64,000 nt of DNA, taken from JBGPEQ01 sp050180895 (GTDB lineage Bacteria > Pseudomonadota > Alphaproteobacteria > Dongiales > Dongiaceae). The DNA lies in the NCBI GenBank assembly GCA_050180895.1, contig JBFXDS010000002.1:1-64000 (forward strand), written 5' to 3'. The notes beneath the pieces are model-generated. The model did no database searches. It was not told the DNA's origin and saw nothing but the letters and a program-made list of their open reading frames with translations. The translations under genes and the position numbers were made by a program. Below, one piece after another: positions 1 through 8,269 of the stretch (position 1 is the stretch's first letter; every line of letters begins with the position of its first letter).

Positions 1-89
1 CCAGGACATCCTCGCTCGACCAAGGCCACGACCGTCTGCTCGTAGACATCGAGCCTGCTCAAGCTTCCGTCCTGCGCCCTCATTCGCAT
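1..89 (-). CDS. Possible 5' end of a gene leaving the window
   Basis: An ATG at 89-87 on the minus strand opens a frame that stays open to the left edge (29 codons). A GGAG-like ribosome site lies a few bases upstream. The peptide begins MRMRAQDGSLSRLDVYEQ. It is too short to assign to a family, and the reading is supported only by the open frame and start context. In an intact phd-type module a PIN toxin would lie just downstream of the antitoxin, but nothing in these residues resembles the start of a PIN domain. Confidence 0.3.
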   Translation of the reverse strand, partial: MRMRAQDGSLSRLDVYEQTVVALVERGCP

Positions 90-120
90 ACTCCACTCCT
101 GCACACCTCATTCCGCAAAG

Positions 121-154
121 CTCCCGCTTGCGGGAGAGGGCTAGGGCGAGGGTG
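121..154. repeat. GGGAGAGGG..TAGGG..GAGGGTGA dispersed repeat
   Basis: A small palindrome (CTCCCGCTTGCGGGAG) is followed by GAGGGCTAGGGCGAGGGTGA. The same GGGAGAGGG-x-TAGGG-x-GAGGGTG pattern recurs at 29095-29118 inside a larger inverted repeat, so this is a copy of a genome-dispersed intergenic element. It lies between the broken antitoxin and the gene at the left edge. Confidence 0.6.
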
Positions 155-177
155 ACTTTCTCCTGTCGCGGTACGGA

Positions 178-450
178 CTAGCTGCGCGACACAGGAGTGT
201 CTTGCTCACGTCGCATCCGGATACAACTCATCTCGCGTCCATCGCGCGACTTCGATGGCCGGCTGAGCGCGCAGCCGCGCAAGCAGCAGGCATGAGCGGC
301 GGCCCTCGCCCGATCCGGCATGCTTGCAGGAACGATTTGCGCCACCGGCCTGCCATGGGCCGTCACGACATAGCTGCGCCCGTCGCGCACTCCGCGCAGC
401 AATTGCGCAAACCGCCCACGCGCCTCCGAGACGCTGACGGTTTCCTTCAT
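178..450 (-). pseudogene. Phd/YefM-type antitoxin, frameshifted C-terminus
   Basis: The N-terminus (MKETVSVSEARGRFAQLL, then VVTAHGRPVAQIVPA) is a typical Phd/YefM antitoxin DNA-binding region. After residue ~53 this frame turns into Cys/Ser/Arg-rich sequence. A shift of one base near 286-290 gives instead LLARLRAQPAIEVARWTRDE, which looks like a normal family C-terminus, and that frame stops at 208-206. I therefore read the gene as frameshifted. Its ATG overlaps the stop of the upstream HTH fragment (ATGA, 447-450). No PIN toxin follows. Inference: remnant of a type II toxin-antitoxin locus, with the toxin gone and the toxin-binding tail disrupted. Confidence 0.65.
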
Positions 451-668
451 GACTCGCCGTTGTCCGAGTCCGGGAGGCGATCGACCTGCGTTCGACTCTT
501 GCCCATCCGGAGAGCCGGTTGGGCCTCGTTGAGCTTCCACGCGCTCATCTCGCGTTCGACCTGCCAGGCGATGACGCGCTTCACCGCGGCCTCATCCACT
601 TCATCTAGGATGCCCTCCTCGTCGAGGAAGCTCTCTAAGCTGCTGCCCTCGTTGATGATCTTCTTCAT
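447..668 (-). pseudogene. Truncated HTH (XRE/Fis-like) antitoxin fragment
   Basis: The 73-residue product starts MKKIINEGSSLESFLDEEG and continues with a helix-turn-helix segment (ALRMGKSRTQVDRL). This resembles the small XRE-family antitoxins that usually run 20-30 residues further after a DPxN motif. Here the protein ends DSDNGES exactly where the phd-like ORF begins, with an ATGA overlap. The junction looks as if two antitoxin genes were fused and the 3' end of the first lost. No RelE-type toxin lies upstream, as the next gene ends at 741. It may still be translated as a short DNA-binding peptide. Confidence 0.5.
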
Positions 669-740
669 CTCCGCTTTCTCCGTGCTCCTCTTGCGGTCGG
701 GCGGTCGTGATTATCGAGATCAGACACGATTTCTCAGTTT

Positions 741-1424
741 CTAACTTGCAAGAAACGAGAGATCGCCCTGCACCCAGGCAGCAAAAAGCGGCACAGCTGA
801 TGCCGCTGGAAGACGCTGAATGTCGCCGATTGACGCGTGCACTCCGAAGAGTTTCAGGAATGCCTCATAGTCGGGCCAGCCCGTGCGCGCTGCGCTGAAG
901 GAATGCACGACCAACACCGCAGCGCTCGCGCGGTACCGGACGCCCTCCATGATCGCGGAGGCTGCGCGATGCAAGAACTGATATCGCACATCGGGGTTGG
1001 GCGTGGCGCTCAGACCAAGAGTGTCACGCAGGAATGTCAAGCGCTCTTCCTTTCCGTCCGATGAGTCCCTGGACCATTCGCCCAACGTCGGACCGAACGA
1101 CTCATTGACCTTGCCCTCCACCATGATTGAAACCGGGCCCGAACGAGAGCGCGCCAGCACGAAGATGTCGCTCTGCGATGCTCGCGCCCCACCAGGCAGG
1201 TTCACCTTGAACTCGGGCACTGCGAGGATTGGAGTAACATCGGCAAGTAGGAGATCGGCAGTGTTCTTCAGTGCAGCGGCGATCTCAGGCGGAAAGCCGT
1301 CGGCGGCCTCCCAGCAATGAGCCAGCGTCCGAGCAGAGTACCCGATTCGCCAGTGTTTGACCGGGTCGGTCAGCAGGGCCTGCCAATCGGCCGGTCCCGA
1401 CGTGAAGGCCAGTATTCTAGTCAT
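741..1424 (-). CDS. DUF6946-like protein with PD-(D/E)XK-type motif
   Basis: This is a 227-residue soluble protein without signal peptide. The central part reads SDIFVLA (Asp86), then a strand with VEGKVNESFG (Glu103, Lys105). That is the D...ExK arrangement of PD-(D/E)XK nuclease-like folds, and a later QFLHR patch (about 149-153) resembles the accessory helix motif of such folds. I associate it with DUF6946 from memory. Function is not established, and nuclease activity is an inference from the motif. It lies downstream of the tcmP/DUF5131 pair on the same strand, in a segment that looks less GC-rich than the flanking chromosome, next to a broken toxin-antitoxin locus, which suggests an acquired accessory cluster. 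Confidence 0.6.
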   Translation of the reverse strand: MTRILAFTSGPADWQALLTDPVKHWRIGYSARTLAHCWEAADGFPPEIAAALKNTADLLLADVTPILAVPEFKVNLPGGARASQSDIFVLARSRSGPVSIMVEGKVNESFGPTLGEWSRDSSDGKEERLTFLRDTLGLSATPNPDVRYQFLHRAASAIMEGVRYRASAAVLVVHSFSAARTGWPDYEAFLKLFGVHASIGDIQRLPAASAVPLFAAWVQGDLSFLAS

Positions 1425-1468
1425 GTGTGGGGTTCCCTATTGGGTCCTTTTACATCCCTGATTAAGTT

Positions 1469-2632
1469 CTATGTTCTTTGGGTACGGTAGTTCGGCTGCG
1501 GTATCCTTTTTCCTTTTTCCCAGTCAGGGAACAGAAGCCGCCCCTCCTCGCGCAGACGTGCGGCGATCTTGTTGACGTCTGGAACCCTGACGACGTGTCG
1601 CGCAAGGATCTGAGTTCGGAGTCTTTCAAAGGCGATGAAGTACGGGCTTCTTGGAGCAAGTGTCAGAAGAGTACTCTCCGCCTCGACAAGCTGATCCTGG
1701 AAGAAGGAGTCAAGTTTGTCAGGTGCCATGTCGTGCAGCGACTCGAAAAATTCGCCTTGGCCCGTAGTGACTTCAGCGTGCCTCACCTTGCCGGCGGCGC
1801 GGGTGCTCGATTCCTCTTTCAAGGCGGTAGTCTGACAGTCTCGGAACACCTCAATTCCTCTTGGGTGTCGCGTCGCGTAGAACAGGCAATACAGCGGTCG
1901 GTCCTTCAGCGGGCGGAGGACGGTTGTCTCGGCGACGTACTCGTAGTTTCCAAGTGTCTTGAGCGATTCGCCGAACGCATCCACCAGGATCGTCTTGCGG
2001 AGCTCTGGGGTCACATCGCCGAGCCTCTCGGCCACATCGAGCTTGGTCCTCCAATCCCCATAGGGAATGAGATCATCTAAGCCGGATACGACACCGGGGT
2101 CTTTGATACTTGCAGCACGGTTGATGAACTCGAACATGAAGTTGAAGACTACCTCCGAATTTGTCCTCGCGAGCATTGCTCGAAGCGAGAGGAGGGGAAT
2201 TCTCCACCCCTTTGGATCGATTAGAAAGAACGTGAAGGCATCTCGGGGTATGTCTTTTAGAATCGTAGGCAGAACGGTGAGAAAATCGTCGTTGTACGTT
2301 TCGACAGTCAGCTCGGGATATCGCGGTCGGATACGACCAAGCCGTTGATATGCAGACGCATCTTGCTCGACGAGGTACGTCGACATGCGTACGTTGCGCT
2401 GCTTCTCCTGCCAGGACGCTTTGGCCCGGCGCAGCGCGTTCAGTGCAACCCCAAACGAAGTATCCTCAAACCTTTCGTTCGCGCTTTGCCACGGCCCTGC
2501 GAAGCCATCCACATACACGATGTGGGGGTATCTGCTCGCTACCTTGTGAGCGAGCCTTTCAAGATAACTCTCCAGGAATACATGCTTAACATAGGACTGC
2601 TCACGATCGACGTAATCGTGGAGCGAAACCAT
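1469..2632 (-). CDS. tcmP: Three-Cys-motif partner protein TcmP
   Basis: The 387-residue protein resembles the TcmP family, known only as the partner of DUF5131/Gp37-Gp68 three-Cys proteins. It shows a methyltransferase-like series of motifs: DGFAGPW at 42-48, LVEQD at 87-91, NDDF at 114-117 and FFLIDPKGW at about 136-143. These match a Rossmann-type SAM-binding fold, though activity is unproven. I chose the ATG at 2632 because it follows the stop of the upstream DUF5131 gene by one base and starts just before the conserved YVKHVFLESYL segment. The longer in-frame extension overlaps the partner gene and looks unnatural. Base composition appears lower in GC than neighbouring chromosomal genes. 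Confidence 0.8.
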   Translation of the reverse strand: MVSLHDYVDREQSYVKHVFLESYLERLAHKVASRYPHIVYVDGFAGPWQSANERFEDTSFGVALNALRRAKASWQEKQRNVRMSTYLVEQDASAYQRLGRIRPRYPELTVETYNDDFLTVLPTILKDIPRDAFTFFLIDPKGWRIPLLSLRAMLARTNSEVVFNFMFEFINRAASIKDPGVVSGLDDLIPYGDWRTKLDVAERLGDVTPELRKTILVDAFGESLKTLGNYEYVAETTVLRPLKDRPLYCLFYATRHPRGIEVFRDCQTTALKEESSTRAAGKVRHAEVTTGQGEFFESLHDMAPDKLDSFFQDQLVEAESTLLTLAPRSPYFIAFERLRTQILARHVVRVPDVNKIAARLREEGRLLFPDWEKGKRIPQPNYRTQRT

Positions 2633-2633
2633 G

Positions 2634-3383
2634 TCACTCGGCCGCAATTCCGTATGAGGCCACGGCATGCGGGAATTGGTTCCATTCGCGACCGTCGAGT
2701 TCACGCCCGCCTGACTTCGGACGCAGGCCACCCCACTGCTTGAAGAAGAAGGCGGTGCCGCTCTCCAGGCACTGATCGCGCACCTCGCGTACCCATTCGG
2801 GATCCACGGGTCGCGCACCTGGGCCGCTTTCGCCGCCGACAATCACCCAATCAACGCCAGTAAGATCGAGCCGGCCCATGGGTCCGATTAGAGGCTCGAT
2901 CGAGAGGAACCGCACGCCGGCCGGCGTCGCCTGGAGGTGCTGGATCCGCGATTTCTTGCTTCCGTCTTCTACGGAAACGCCGAACCAGATGTGTCGCGGA
3001 CCGCGTAGCCCGGCGTACCGCCTCCGCAGGAAGTCACGCATTAGGGACGAGCGCTTCGTGAGCACCTGAAAAGTATGCCAGTGCGCGCGCTCCATAGTAT
3101 CGCAGACGCGGGCGATGAACTCCTTCGGGACTTCCTTGTGGAAGAGATCACTCATGGAGTTGACGAAGATCATACGGGGTGCGCGCCAGCGCAGCGGCTG
3201 ATCGAGACGTTCGGGGCGGAGCGTTAGATCAAAACCCTGTTCAAAGGGATGGCCGGGGGCGCCTCGAAACCGCTCAGAGAATCGCTCTGCATAGCAACGG
3301 TCGCAGCCAGCGCTGATTTTGGTGCAGCCGGTCACCGGGTTCCAAGTTGCGTCCGTCCATTCAATTGGTGTGGATTGCGCCAT
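2634..3383 (-). CDS. DUF5131 (phage Gp37/Gp68-type) three-Cys-motif protein
   Basis: This 249-residue protein starts MAQSTPIEWTDATWNPVTGC and carries Cys20-x6-Cys27-x2-Cys30 followed by YAERF, the hallmark of the Gp37/Gp68 (DUF5131) family. Such a cluster resembles metal or Fe-S coordination in radical-SAM-like enzymes, but the reaction is unknown. The C-terminal half has VIVGGESGPGARP and a FFFKQWGG segment, both typical of the family. The ATG at 3383 has GGAG about 9 bases upstream; the longer ORF start lacks this. It precedes tcmP with a one-base gap, so the two are almost certainly co-translated. Confidence 0.85.
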   Translation of the reverse strand: MAQSTPIEWTDATWNPVTGCTKISAGCDRCYAERFSERFRGAPGHPFEQGFDLTLRPERLDQPLRWRAPRMIFVNSMSDLFHKEVPKEFIARVCDTMERAHWHTFQVLTKRSSLMRDFLRRRYAGLRGPRHIWFGVSVEDGSKKSRIQHLQATPAGVRFLSIEPLIGPMGRLDLTGVDWVIVGGESGPGARPVDPEWVREVRDQCLESGTAFFFKQWGGLRPKSGGRELDGREWNQFPHAVASYGIAAE

Positions 3384-3511
3384 GCTGCTGCTCCGATGTT
3401 CACTCTTTGAGCCGGTTTCCATTGACAGTCGGGCAGCCTCCATGTTAGAACAATACACGAACTTAGACAAGTCGAAAACGGCCAACCTCAAAGACCCCTA
3501 TTGAGGCTTCC

Positions 3512-4213
3512 ATGATCGCTCCCACCGCTGCGCCTAGCTCCGCTGGGCATGGGCTCCTTCGCTCATTTTCGCTGCTCCCCTCGGCCGCCAGCCTGCCCCC
3601 CGACCGACGCGGCCGGTTGAAGAATGGCGCCCGCCCCGGCGACTTCCTGGCCGCGCCTCGGTGCGGCGCCCGGACACGATGCGGCGGCATTTGCCGCCAG
3701 CCGGCCATGGCCAACGGCCGCTGCCGCATGCATGGCGGGCTCAGCACCGGCCCGCGTACGCCCGAGGGCCGCGAGCGCTGCCGCCGCGCCCGCCGGACTC
3801 ATGGCGGCTATTCCGCCGACATCCGCGCGCTGCGGGCCGAGGCTCGCGCCCACGGCCGCCGCGTCCGCGCCCTCATCGCCCTGATGCGCGGCCGCGCCGC
3901 TGGGCATGGGGTCCTTCGGTCAAAAGCGCCGAGCATCCGGCACGTCCTCGTCCTCCCCCGGATCCACGCGGCATCGAATCCGACTGGCGCGCCGGCCGCG
4001 CGCCGTCGTTCTTCCTCCACGGCTTCTGCGCGCTCTGTGGTGAGCCCGTCCTCCGCTGGGCATGGGCTCCATCCGTCATTTTCGAACGCAACCCTCAGCC
4101 CGCGCGCCCGGCGCCTCCTCGCCGGCGCCGCGTCGCTCGCTGGAGTCTCCGCTGGGCATGGGGTCCATCCGCCATTTTCATCGCCTGCCATTGTCCCGGC
4201 CGGCACGCCATAG
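3512..4213 (+). CDS. HGGxSTG-domain protein, extended by in-frame repeats
   Basis: The 233-residue frame contains one recognisable domain at about residues 36-128: KNGARPGDFLAAPRCGARTR, then GRCRMHGGLSTGPRTPEG and HGGYSADIRALRAEAR. This is the HGGxSTG family of small proteins common in phage-like and accessory DNA, with Cys residues that may bind metal. The family normally starts near KNG (a TTG at 3617 is at that place) and ends soon after the Arg-rich helix. Here the frame extends on both sides through four copies of a ~31 bp repeat read as (S/A)AGHG(L/V). The start is uncertain: ATG 3512 has a weak GAGG site. The tail after ~130 may be non-native. Confidence 0.5.
   Translation: MIAPTAAPSSAGHGLLRSFSLLPSAASLPPDRRGRLKNGARPGDFLAAPRCGARTRCGGICRQPAMANGRCRMHGGLSTGPRTPEGRERCRRARRTHGGYSADIRALRAEARAHGRRVRALIALMRGRAAGHGVLRSKAPSIRHVLVLPRIHAASNPTGAPAARRRSSSTASARSVVSPSSAGHGLHPSFSNATLSPRARRLLAGAASLAGVSAGHGVHPPFSSPAIVPAGTP
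3539..4179 (+). repeat. Four direct copies of a ~31 bp repeat
   Basis: Copies lie at about 3539-3570, 3896-3927, 4052-4083 and 4148-4179, all in the same orientation. They share the core CGCTGGGCATGGG followed by STCCWTCSG and, in three of four, CATTTTC. Distances between copies are 357, 156 and 96 bases, all multiples of three, so every copy is read in the same frame of the HGGxSTG ORF. The first two copies bracket the conserved domain. The last copy ends 80 bases before the next gene. It could be a REP-like intergenic element or a coding repeat. Confidence 0.8.
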
Positions 4214-4258
4214 CAGAGTAGGCCGCACCGTCACCTCGGCATCCGCGAAGAACCCCGC

Positions 4259-6703
4259 ATGGCCCCGCTCCCCACCCACACGCAGATCGTCATCATCGGC
4301 GGCGGCATCATCGGCTGCTCGCTCGCCTATCACCTGACCAGGCTCGGCCGGAAGGACGTGCTGCTGCTCGAGCGCAAGAAGCTCACCAGCGGCACCACCT
4401 GGCACGCCGCCGGCCTCGTCCGGGCCATGCTCTACACCGCCAACCTGACCAAGCTCGCGAAATACACCGTCGATCTCTACAAGACCCTGGAGGAGGAGAC
4501 CGGCCAGGCCACCGGTTACAAGCAGAACGGCAGCCTCTCCATCGCCACCAACGAGGAGCGCTGGGACGAACTGCGCCGCGGCGCCTCCATGGCGCGCGCC
4601 TTCGGCGTGCCGGCCGAGCCGGTGACGCCCAAGCGCGTCCAGGAGCTGTGGCCGCTCATGAACACGTCCGATCTCATCGGCGCCATCCACTTCCCGGAGG
4701 ACGGCTCCACCAACCCCGCCGACACCACCATGGCCTTCGCCAAGGGTGCCCGCGCCGGCGGCGCCCGCCTCATCGAGGACTGCAAGGTCACGGGCATCCG
4801 CACGAAGAACGGCCGCGCCCTCGGCGTCACCACCGAGGCCGGCGACGTCAACGCCGAGATCGTCGTGAACTGCGCCGGCTTGTGGGGCCGCGAGGTCGGC
4901 AACATGGCCGGCGTCGATGTCCCGCTCCACGCCTGCGAGCACTTCTACATCGTCACGGAGTCTATGAACGTGCCGGCGACCCTGCCGGTCATGCGCGACA
5001 TGGACGCCTGCGCCTACTACAAGGAAGACGCCGGCAAGCTGCTCATCGGCGCCTTCGAGCCGCAGGCCAAGCCCTGGGGCGTGGATGGCATCCCCGAGGA
5101 TTTCTGCTTCACCGAACTGCCCGAGGATTTCGACCATTTCGAGCCGGTGCTGCAGGGCGCCATGCACCGCGTGCCCCGGCTTGCCGAGACCGGCATCCGC
5201 AAGTTCTTCAACGGCCCCGAGAGCTTCACCACAGATCAGCGCTATCTGCTGGGGCCGGCGGTCGAGCTCGAGAACTTCTACGTCGCCGCGGGCTTCAACT
5301 CGGTCGGCATCCAGTCCGCGGGCGGCGCCGGCATGGCGCTCGCCCACTGGATCGCGGAAGGCCATCCGCCCTTCGACCTGTGGGACGTCGATATCCGCCG
5401 CTCCATGTCGCACCAGAACGTCAAGAGCTTCCTGGTCGACCGCGTGTCCGAGGCGCTCGGCCTGCTCTACGCCATGCACTGGCCCTACCGCCAATTCGAG
5501 ACCGCGCGCGGCGTGCGCAGGACGCCGCTCTATGAGCGCCTCAAGGCGCATAACGCCTGCTTCGGCGAAGTCGCCGGCTGGGAACGCGCCAACTGGTTCG
5601 CGCCGAAGGGTGTCGAGCCGAAATACCGGTACAGCTTCAAGCGCCAGAACTGGTTCGACTATTGCGGCGAGGAGTGCCGGGCGACGCGCAGCGCCGTCGG
5701 CCTCTTCGACCAGTCCACCTTCGCCAAGTTCACCGTGCGCGGTCCGGATGCGGAGAGCGTTCTGCAACGCATCTGCGCCAACGACGTCGGCGGTGCCCCC
5801 GGCCGCGCTGTCTACACCCAGTGGCTCAACGAGCGCGGCGGCATCGAGGCCGACCTCACGGTCACGCGCCTGGCAGAGGACGCCTACATGGTCGTCACCG
5901 CCGCTACCACCGCCCGCCGCGACCTGCAGTGGCTGAAACGTCATATCTCCTCCGATGCCCGCGCCTCGGTCGAGGACGTCACGTCGGCCTATGCCGTGCT
6001 CGGCGTCATGGGCCCGAACAGCCGCGCGCTCCTGCAGAAGCTCACGAGCACCGATCTCTCCAATGCTTCATTCCCCTTCGGCGCATCGCGCGAGATCGAG
6101 ATCGGCTACGCGCGGCTGCGCGCCTCGCGTATCAGCTACATGGGCGAGCTCGGCTGGGAGCTCTACGTGCCCGCGGAGTCCGCCGTCGTCGTCTTCGATC
6201 GCATCCTTGAGGAAGGGCTTGCGCACGGTCTCAAACTCTGCGGCATGCACGCCATGGACAGCCTGCGCATCGAGAAGGCCTACCGCCACTGGGGCCACGA
6301 TATCGGCGAGGAAGACACGCCGATCGAGGCCGGCCTCGGCTTCGTGGTCGCCTATGGGAAGAAAATCCCCTTCATCGGCCGCGACGCTCTGCTGAAGCAG
6401 AAGAGCCAGCCGAAGCTGACCAAGCGCCTCGTGCAGTTCGCTCTCGAAGATCCGGAGACGCTGCTCTATCACAACGAGCCGATCTACCGCGACGGCCGGC
6501 TCGTCGGCTATACCTCGTCGGCGGCCTACGGCCATACGCTCGGCCGCGCCATCGCCCTCGGCTACGTCAATGCGCCGGAGGGCGTCGACCAGGCCTATCT
6601 CGACTCCGGGAAGTTCGAGATCGAAGTCGCCTGCGAGCGCGTGCCCGCCCGCGTCAGCCTGCGTCCGCTCTACGATCCTCGGAGCGAGCGGATGCGGGTG
6701 TAG
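4259..6703 (+). CDS. FAD-dependent dimethylglycine/sarcosine dehydrogenase-like (DAO-GcvT)
   Basis: This 814-residue protein has an N-terminal FAD fold (IVIIGGGIIGCSLAYHL, residues 10-26) with the GTTWHAAG motif at 45-52. The His (49) is the position where FAD is covalently bound in dimethylglycine dehydrogenases. The second half is a GcvT/aminomethyltransferase region (GELGWELYVP, then the C-terminal barrel) that passes the methyl group to tetrahydrofolate. Expected reaction: oxidative N-demethylation of dimethylglycine or sarcosine to methylene-THF. The exact substrate cannot be told from sequence. It stands alone, convergent with znuB (one base between the stops). A second family member is at 44347-46779. 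Confidence 0.85.
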   Translation: MAPLPTHTQIVIIGGGIIGCSLAYHLTRLGRKDVLLLERKKLTSGTTWHAAGLVRAMLYTANLTKLAKYTVDLYKTLEEETGQATGYKQNGSLSIATNEERWDELRRGASMARAFGVPAEPVTPKRVQELWPLMNTSDLIGAIHFPEDGSTNPADTTMAFAKGARAGGARLIEDCKVTGIRTKNGRALGVTTEAGDVNAEIVVNCAGLWGREVGNMAGVDVPLHACEHFYIVTESMNVPATLPVMRDMDACAYYKEDAGKLLIGAFEPQAKPWGVDGIPEDFCFTELPEDFDHFEPVLQGAMHRVPRLAETGIRKFFNGPESFTTDQRYLLGPAVELENFYVAAGFNSVGIQSAGGAGMALAHWIAEGHPPFDLWDVDIRRSMSHQNVKSFLVDRVSEALGLLYAMHWPYRQFETARGVRRTPLYERLKAHNACFGEVAGWERANWFAPKGVEPKYRYSFKRQNWFDYCGEECRATRSAVGLFDQSTFAKFTVRGPDAESVLQRICANDVGGAPGRAVYTQWLNERGGIEADLTVTRLAEDAYMVVTAATTARRDLQWLKRHISSDARASVEDVTSAYAVLGVMGPNSRALLQKLTSTDLSNASFPFGASREIEIGYARLRASRISYMGELGWELYVPAESAVVVFDRILEEGLAHGLKLCGMHAMDSLRIEKAYRHWGHDIGEEDTPIEAGLGFVVAYGKKIPFIGRDALLKQKSQPKLTKRLVQFALEDPETLLYHNEPIYRDGRLVGYTSSAAYGHTLGRAIALGYVNAPEGVDQAYLDSGKFEIEVACERVPARVSLRPLYDPRSERMRV

Positions 6704-6704
6704 C

Positions 6705-7511
6705 TCAGGCCGCCCGTCGGCGGCCGAGCCAGGGGCCGGCGGCCAGCGCGAGCGCGAACAGCAGCGCCGCGGCGACCACGATCGAGGGTCCGCCCGGCGT
6801 GTCCAGCCGCAGCGATGCGGCGAGCCCGCCGAGGACCGCGAGGATCCCGAGGCCGGCCGCGGCAACCGCCATCTGCTCGGGCGTGCGGGCGAAGCGGCGG
6901 GCCGTGGCCGCCGGGATGATGAGGAGGGCGGAGACCAGGAGGATGCCCACCACCTTCATCGCCAGCGCCACGGCCACGGCGATCAGCAGGGCGAAGACGA
7001 GCTGCGTGCGCGCCGCGGCGACGCCCTCGGCGCGCGCCAGTTCCTCATGCACGGTGAGGCTGAGCAGCGGCCGCCAGATCGCGACGAGCGCCGCCAGCAC
7101 GCCGAGGCCGCCGCCATAGATCCAGGCGAGGTCGGCGCGGCCGACGGCGAGGATGTCGCCGAACAGATAGCCGGTGAGGTCGACGCGGAGCTGCGGCATG
7201 AGGCCGATGACGACGAGGCCGATCGAGAGCGCGCTGTGCGAGAGGATGACCAGCAGCGTGTCGACGCCCCAACGCTTCTGCCGCTGCAGGCCGACGAGGA
7301 GGAGGGCGACGGCGACGCAGCAGGCGATAACGCCGATGACGAGATCGATGCCCAGCAGGAAGCCGAGGGCGATGCCGAGGAGCGCGCTGTGCGAGAGCGA
7401 GTCGCCGAAATAGGCCATGCGCCGCCAGACGACGAAGCAGCCGAGCGGCCCGGCCACTAGGGCGACGCCGAGGCCGCCGAGCAGCGCGCGCCAGAGGAAG
7501 TCGGCGATCAC
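6705..7511 (-). CDS. znuB: Zinc ABC transporter permease ZnuB
   Basis: The 268-residue polytopic membrane protein of the ABC-3 (ZnuB/TroC) family begins MIADFLWRALLGGLGVALVAGPLGCFVVWRRMAYFGD (quoted only as an N-terminal landmark), with the conserved GDSLSHSALLG segment that follows. Six to eight hydrophobic segments are visible. It forms the inner-membrane channel for zinc delivered by ZnuA (8858-9847) and is driven by ZnuC. Its start overlaps the end of znuC by four bases (7508-7511), so the two are translationally coupled. Transcription probably starts upstream of zur in the znuA-zur intergenic region with its Zur box. Confidence 0.92.
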   Translation of the reverse strand: MIADFLWRALLGGLGVALVAGPLGCFVVWRRMAYFGDSLSHSALLGIALGFLLGIDLVIGVIACCVAVALLLVGLQRQKRWGVDTLLVILSHSALSIGLVVIGLMPQLRVDLTGYLFGDILAVGRADLAWIYGGGLGVLAALVAIWRPLLSLTVHEELARAEGVAAARTQLVFALLIAVAVALAMKVVGILLVSALLIIPAATARRFARTPEQMAVAAAGLGILAVLGGLAASLRLDTPGGPSIVVAAALLFALALAAGPWLGRRRAA

Positions 7512-8269
7512 CGGCGCGCCTCCACCACCTCGCCATGCAGGTCGTGCCGATGATCGTGGCGGTGCGAATAGACCGCGATCCGCTCGGCCGGCAGCGCCCC
7601 GAACAGCGCGAGATACTCGGGATGGGAACTGACGGCCTCCGGCTTGCCGGCGCAGCAGACATGGCGGTTGAGGCAGACGACGCGGTCGGTGGCGGCCATC
7701 ACCAGATGCAGGTCGTGCGACACCATGAGCACGCCGCAGCCGCGCTGCCGGCGCAGCCGCGCGATGAGGTCATAGAGCTCGAGCTGGCCGCCGACATCGA
7801 CGCCGCGCACCGGCTCGTCGAGGACGAGCAGCTCCGGCTGGCGCAGCAGGGCGCGGGCCAGCAGCGTGCGCTGCACCTCGCCGCCGGAGAGGCCGCCGAG
7901 CGGATGCGCCAGCAGATGATCGATGCCGGTCTCCTCCGCGACCCGGCGGATGTCGTCGCCGGCTGCGCCGGGCGACAGCGACAGGAAGCGCCGGGCGGTC
8001 AGGGGCAGCGTCTCGTCGAGCTGGAACTTCTGCGGCATGTAGCCGATCCGGGCGCCGGGGCGGAGCGCGACGGTCCCATGATCCGGGCGCAGCAGGCCGA
8101 GGGCGATGCGGACCAGGGTCGTCTTGCCGGCGCCGTTCGGCCCGATCAGTGTCACGATCTCGCCGGGCGCCACGGTCAGATCGACATGGCTCAGGATCTC
8201 GGTCCGGCCGATGCGCAGCCGGATGTCCGCCAGCCGCAGCAACGGCGCGGCCGGCGCGTCACCGGGCAT
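7508..8269 (-). CDS. znuC: Zinc ABC transporter ATP-binding protein ZnuC
   Basis: This 253-residue ABC ATPase has Walker A GPNGAGKTT, a signature LSGGEVQR and Walker B LLVLDEP, followed by the switch His (MVSHDLHLV). Length and the ending (HRHDHRHDLHGE, a His-rich tail) fit ZnuC, where such tails may bind zinc. The gene overlaps zur upstream (8259-8269) and znuB downstream, forming the operon zur-znuC-znuB. Role: energising high-affinity zinc import under zinc limitation. Confidence 0.93.
   Translation of the reverse strand: MPGDAPAAPLLRLADIRLRIGRTEILSHVDLTVAPGEIVTLIGPNGAGKTTLVRIALGLLRPDHGTVALRPGARIGYMPQKFQLDETLPLTARRFLSLSPGAAGDDIRRVAEETGIDHLLAHPLGGLSGGEVQRTLLARALLRQPELLVLDEPVRGVDVGGQLELYDLIARLRRQRGCGVLMVSHDLHLVMAATDRVVCLNRHVCCAGKPEAVSSHPEYLALFGALPAERIAVYSHRHDHRHDLHGEVVEARR

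Noticed and set aside
4178..5944. 588-residue antisense ORF opposite the FAD-GcvT gene
   Set aside because: Low-complexity Ala/Gly/Val/Leu-rich product with no family pattern. It is the expected shadow of a high-GC gene with strong third-position bias.
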